DNA of 33,030 bases, from contig DASTUJ010000007.1 in NCBI GenBank assembly GCA_035759705.1, positions 1-33,030 on the forward strand. The letters run 5' to 3'. How positions within the stretch are numbered: position 1 is the first letter of the stretch; the number at the start of each line of letters is the position of its first letter. The position numbers were made by a program, and so were the translations under genes. This document shows, one piece after another, positions 31,400-33,030 of this stretch. Under the pieces are notes generated by a model. It saw only the letters and a list, made by a program, of their open reading frames with translations, did not search any database and was not told the DNA's origin. Origin of the DNA: Actinomycetota bacterium. Lineage in GTDB: Bacteria > Actinomycetota > CADDZG01 > JAHWKV01.

Positions 31400-33030
31400 A
31401 TGCCAAAAATCACGAAAGTCCTTGTAGCCAACCGCGGCGAGATTGCCATCCGGATCTTCCGGGGGTGCCGCGAGCTGGGCATCTCGACGGTCGCCGTCTA
31501 CTCCGAGGTGGACCGCGACGCTCTGCACGTCACCTTTGCCGACGAGGCCTACCTGCTGGGCGACACCGCCCCCTCTGCCAGCTACCTGAACATCCCCAAG
31601 ATCCTGGCGGTGGCCGCACGAGCCGGGGCCGACGCGGTCCACCCGGGGTACGGGTTCCTGGCCGAGAACGCCGGCTTTGCCCAGGCGGTCATCGACGCAG
31701 GCCTGATCTGGATCGGCCCACCGCCGGAAGCGATCGAAGCCGCCGGCGACAAGCTCTCCGCCCGCCGGATCGCAGCCAAAGCGAAGGTCCCGAGCGTCCC
31801 CGGCTCCAAGGGGTCGATCCCCGGCCCGGAGGCCATCGTCCCGTTCGCCGAGGAACACGGCTGGCCGGTTGCGCTGAAGGCGGCCAAAGGCGGCGGCGGG
31901 CGCGGTTTTAGGGTCGTCCGCAACCAGAACGAGGCCCAGGGCGCCTTCGACGGGGCCACCCGCGAGGCCGAGCTTTCGTTCGGCAGCTCCGAGATCTACA
32001 TGGAGCGCTACCTGGAGAACCCGCGGCACATCGAGATCCAGATCCTCGCCGACCAGCACGGCAACACCGTCTACCTCGGCGAGCGAGACTGCTCGCTGCA
32101 GCGGCGGCACCAGAAGCTGCTCGAGGAGTCCCCCTCCCCCGTCCTCGACCCCGAGACCCGGAAGGCGATGGGCGAATCGGCGGTGGCCTTCTCCAAAGAG
32201 GTCGGCTACTTCTCCGCCGGGACCGTCGAGTTCCTGTTCGAGCAGAGCCCCGAGGGGCCCCGATTCTTCTTCCTGGAGATGAACACCCGCCTGCAGGTGG
32301 AGCACCCGGTCACCGAGCTGGTGTGCGGCGTGGACCTGGTGCACGCCATGATCCGGGTGGCCGAGGGCGAGCCGCTGGGCTTCACGCAGGAGGACGTCAC
32401 CCTGCGGGGCCACGCTATCGAGTGCCGGATCAACGCCGAGAACCCACTCACCGACTTCCTGCCCAACCCCGGCAGCATCGGCGAGTACGCCGAACCCGGC
32501 GGCCCAGGGGTTCGGGTGGACTCCGGCGCCCGGGCCGGCACGGTCATCCCGGCTAGCTACGACTCGCTGATCTCCAAGCTGATCGTCTACGGCGCCGACC
32601 GGGACGAGGCGATCCGCCGGATGGTGCGGGCGCTGGACGAGTACCGCATCGAGGGCCTGGTCAGCACGATCCCGTTCCACCGCCTGGTCCTGTCGAGCCC
32701 GTGGTTTTCCGAGGGCAACTTCTCCACCAAGACCATCGAGAACGACCTGGACCTGAACGAGATCGACCTGGGCGACGCGGGCCGGGCCGGCGCCCCCCTC
32801 CCCAAGCCGCGCAAGGTCTCCCTCGAGCTCGACGGGAAGCGCTTCGAGGTCAAGTTCACCGAGCTTTCCGGCCGGCAGACCAAACCCAAGCCGCCGCAGC
32901 AGACGCACAAGAGCCTGGCCGGGTCGGGCGACACGCTAACTGCCCCCATGCAGGGGACCATCGTCAAAGTCCTGCACAACCCAGGCGACAAGGTTAAGGC
33001 CGGCGACGCCATCCTGGTCCTGGAGGCGAT
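31400..33030 (+). CDS. Acyl-CoA carboxylase alpha chain (biotin carboxylase + carrier), cut at right edge
   Basis: An open frame from ATG 31400 to the window end, 543 complete codons. It starts KITKVLVANRGEIAIRIFRGCRELG. The biotin carboxylase domain has HPGYGFLAENA, the ATP-grasp Gly loop KAAKGGGGRGF, ERYLENPRHIEIQIL, and EMNTRLQVEHPVTE with the carboxylase C-terminal domain to about 450. A Pro/Lys-rich linker (PLPKPRKV to TKPKPPQQTHK) leads to the biotinyl domain TLTAPMQGTIVKVLHNPGDKVKAGDAILVLEA. The window ends inside the Met codon of the EAMKM motif, so the biotin-acceptor Lys is just outside. It carboxylates its own biotin with bicarbonate and ATP and passes CO2 to the beta chain, probably that at 26056. 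Confidence 0.95.
   Translation, partial: MPKITKVLVANRGEIAIRIFRGCRELGISTVAVYSEVDRDALHVTFADEAYLLGDTAPSASYLNIPKILAVAARAGADAVHPGYGFLAENAGFAQAVIDAGLIWIGPPPEAIEAAGDKLSARRIAAKAKVPSVPGSKGSIPGPEAIVPFAEEHGWPVALKAAKGGGGRGFRVVRNQNEAQGAFDGATREAELSFGSSEIYMERYLENPRHIEIQILADQHGNTVYLGERDCSLQRRHQKLLEESPSPVLDPETRKAMGESAVAFSKEVGYFSAGTVEFLFEQSPEGPRFFFLEMNTRLQVEHPVTELVCGVDLVHAMIRVAEGEPLGFTQEDVTLRGHAIECRINAENPLTDFLPNPGSIGEYAEPGGPGVRVDSGARAGTVIPASYDSLISKLIVYGADRDEAIRRMVRALDEYRIEGLVSTIPFHRLVLSSPWFSEGNFSTKTIENDLDLNEIDLGDAGRAGAPLPKPRKVSLELDGKRFEVKFTELSGRQTKPKPPQQTHKSLAGSGDTLTAPMQGTIVKVLHNPGDKVKAGDAILVLEA

Noticed and set aside
31373-32908. 511-residue minus-strand open frame
   Set aside because: Antisense to the biotin carboxylase gene, which has clear ATP-grasp motifs.

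Overview
The window is about 33 kb of high-GC DNA with dense, tightly packed genes on both strands. It most likely comes from an actinobacterium (Actinomycetota). The grounds are the base composition, frequent GTG and TTG starts, apparently leaderless promoters of the TANNNT type, and a biotin-dependent acyl-CoA carboxylase set in actinobacterial style: a beta chain, a small epsilon-like protein, and an alpha chain that fuses biotin carboxylase to the biotin carrier domain. I cannot name the genus. I see no rRNA, tRNA, CRISPR array, insertion sequence or phage gene.

Positions 1-26027 are one large surface-glycan locus. The left part (1-6097, minus strand) is an operon for a GT-C-like polytopic membrane protein cut by the window edge, a methyltransferase with a zinc ribbon, and a 954-residue methyltransferase-GT2-GT2 fusion. 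A 366-bp intergenic region separates it from a plus-strand operon (6464-12599) encoding a double GT4 protein, a GT2 protein and a GT39-like membrane glycosyltransferase. A convergent minus operon (16005-12603) carries a polyprenyl-phosphate-sugar synthase-like GT2, a GDP-4-keto-6-deoxyhexose reductase-like SDR, a LegB-like 4,6-dehydratase and a sugar-1-phosphate nucleotidyltransferase. These look like a nucleotide-deoxysugar supply module.

The divergent wzm/wzt pair (16113-17728) is an ABC-2 polysaccharide exporter. It is followed by a fatty-acid-hydroxylase/sterol-desaturase family membrane enzyme, a GT2-GT4 fusion, a second GT2, and a four-gene plus operon (22246-26027) of GT2, GT4, GT2 and a nucleotidyltransferase. 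In total I count about 13 recognisable glycosyltransferase domains. The simplest reading is a complex heteropolysaccharide built on a lipid carrier inside the cell, exported by Wzm/Wzt, with GT-C enzymes adding sugars outside.

Positions 26056-33030 are the acyl-CoA carboxylase region. The beta chain and epsilon-like gene lie at 26056-27959, a small hydrophilic protein at 28041-28223 is followed by a strong hairpin terminator, and the alpha chain starts at 31400 and runs off the right edge just before its biotin-acceptor lysine. Between them, on the minus strand, sit birA (biotin ligase), ugd (UDP-glucose dehydrogenase) and a UDP-xylose-synthase-like decarboxylase. The first serves the carboxylase and the other two serve the glycan locus.

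The most interesting signals are a recurrent small 'GW' module attached to three unrelated enzymes (a methyltransferase, a GT4 and a GT2), several fused multi-catalytic glycan enzymes including a methyltransferase-GT2-GT2 protein, consistent apparently leaderless promoter geometry at transcription-unit starts, and exclusive use of TTGA or GTGA overlaps at the tightest gene junctions.
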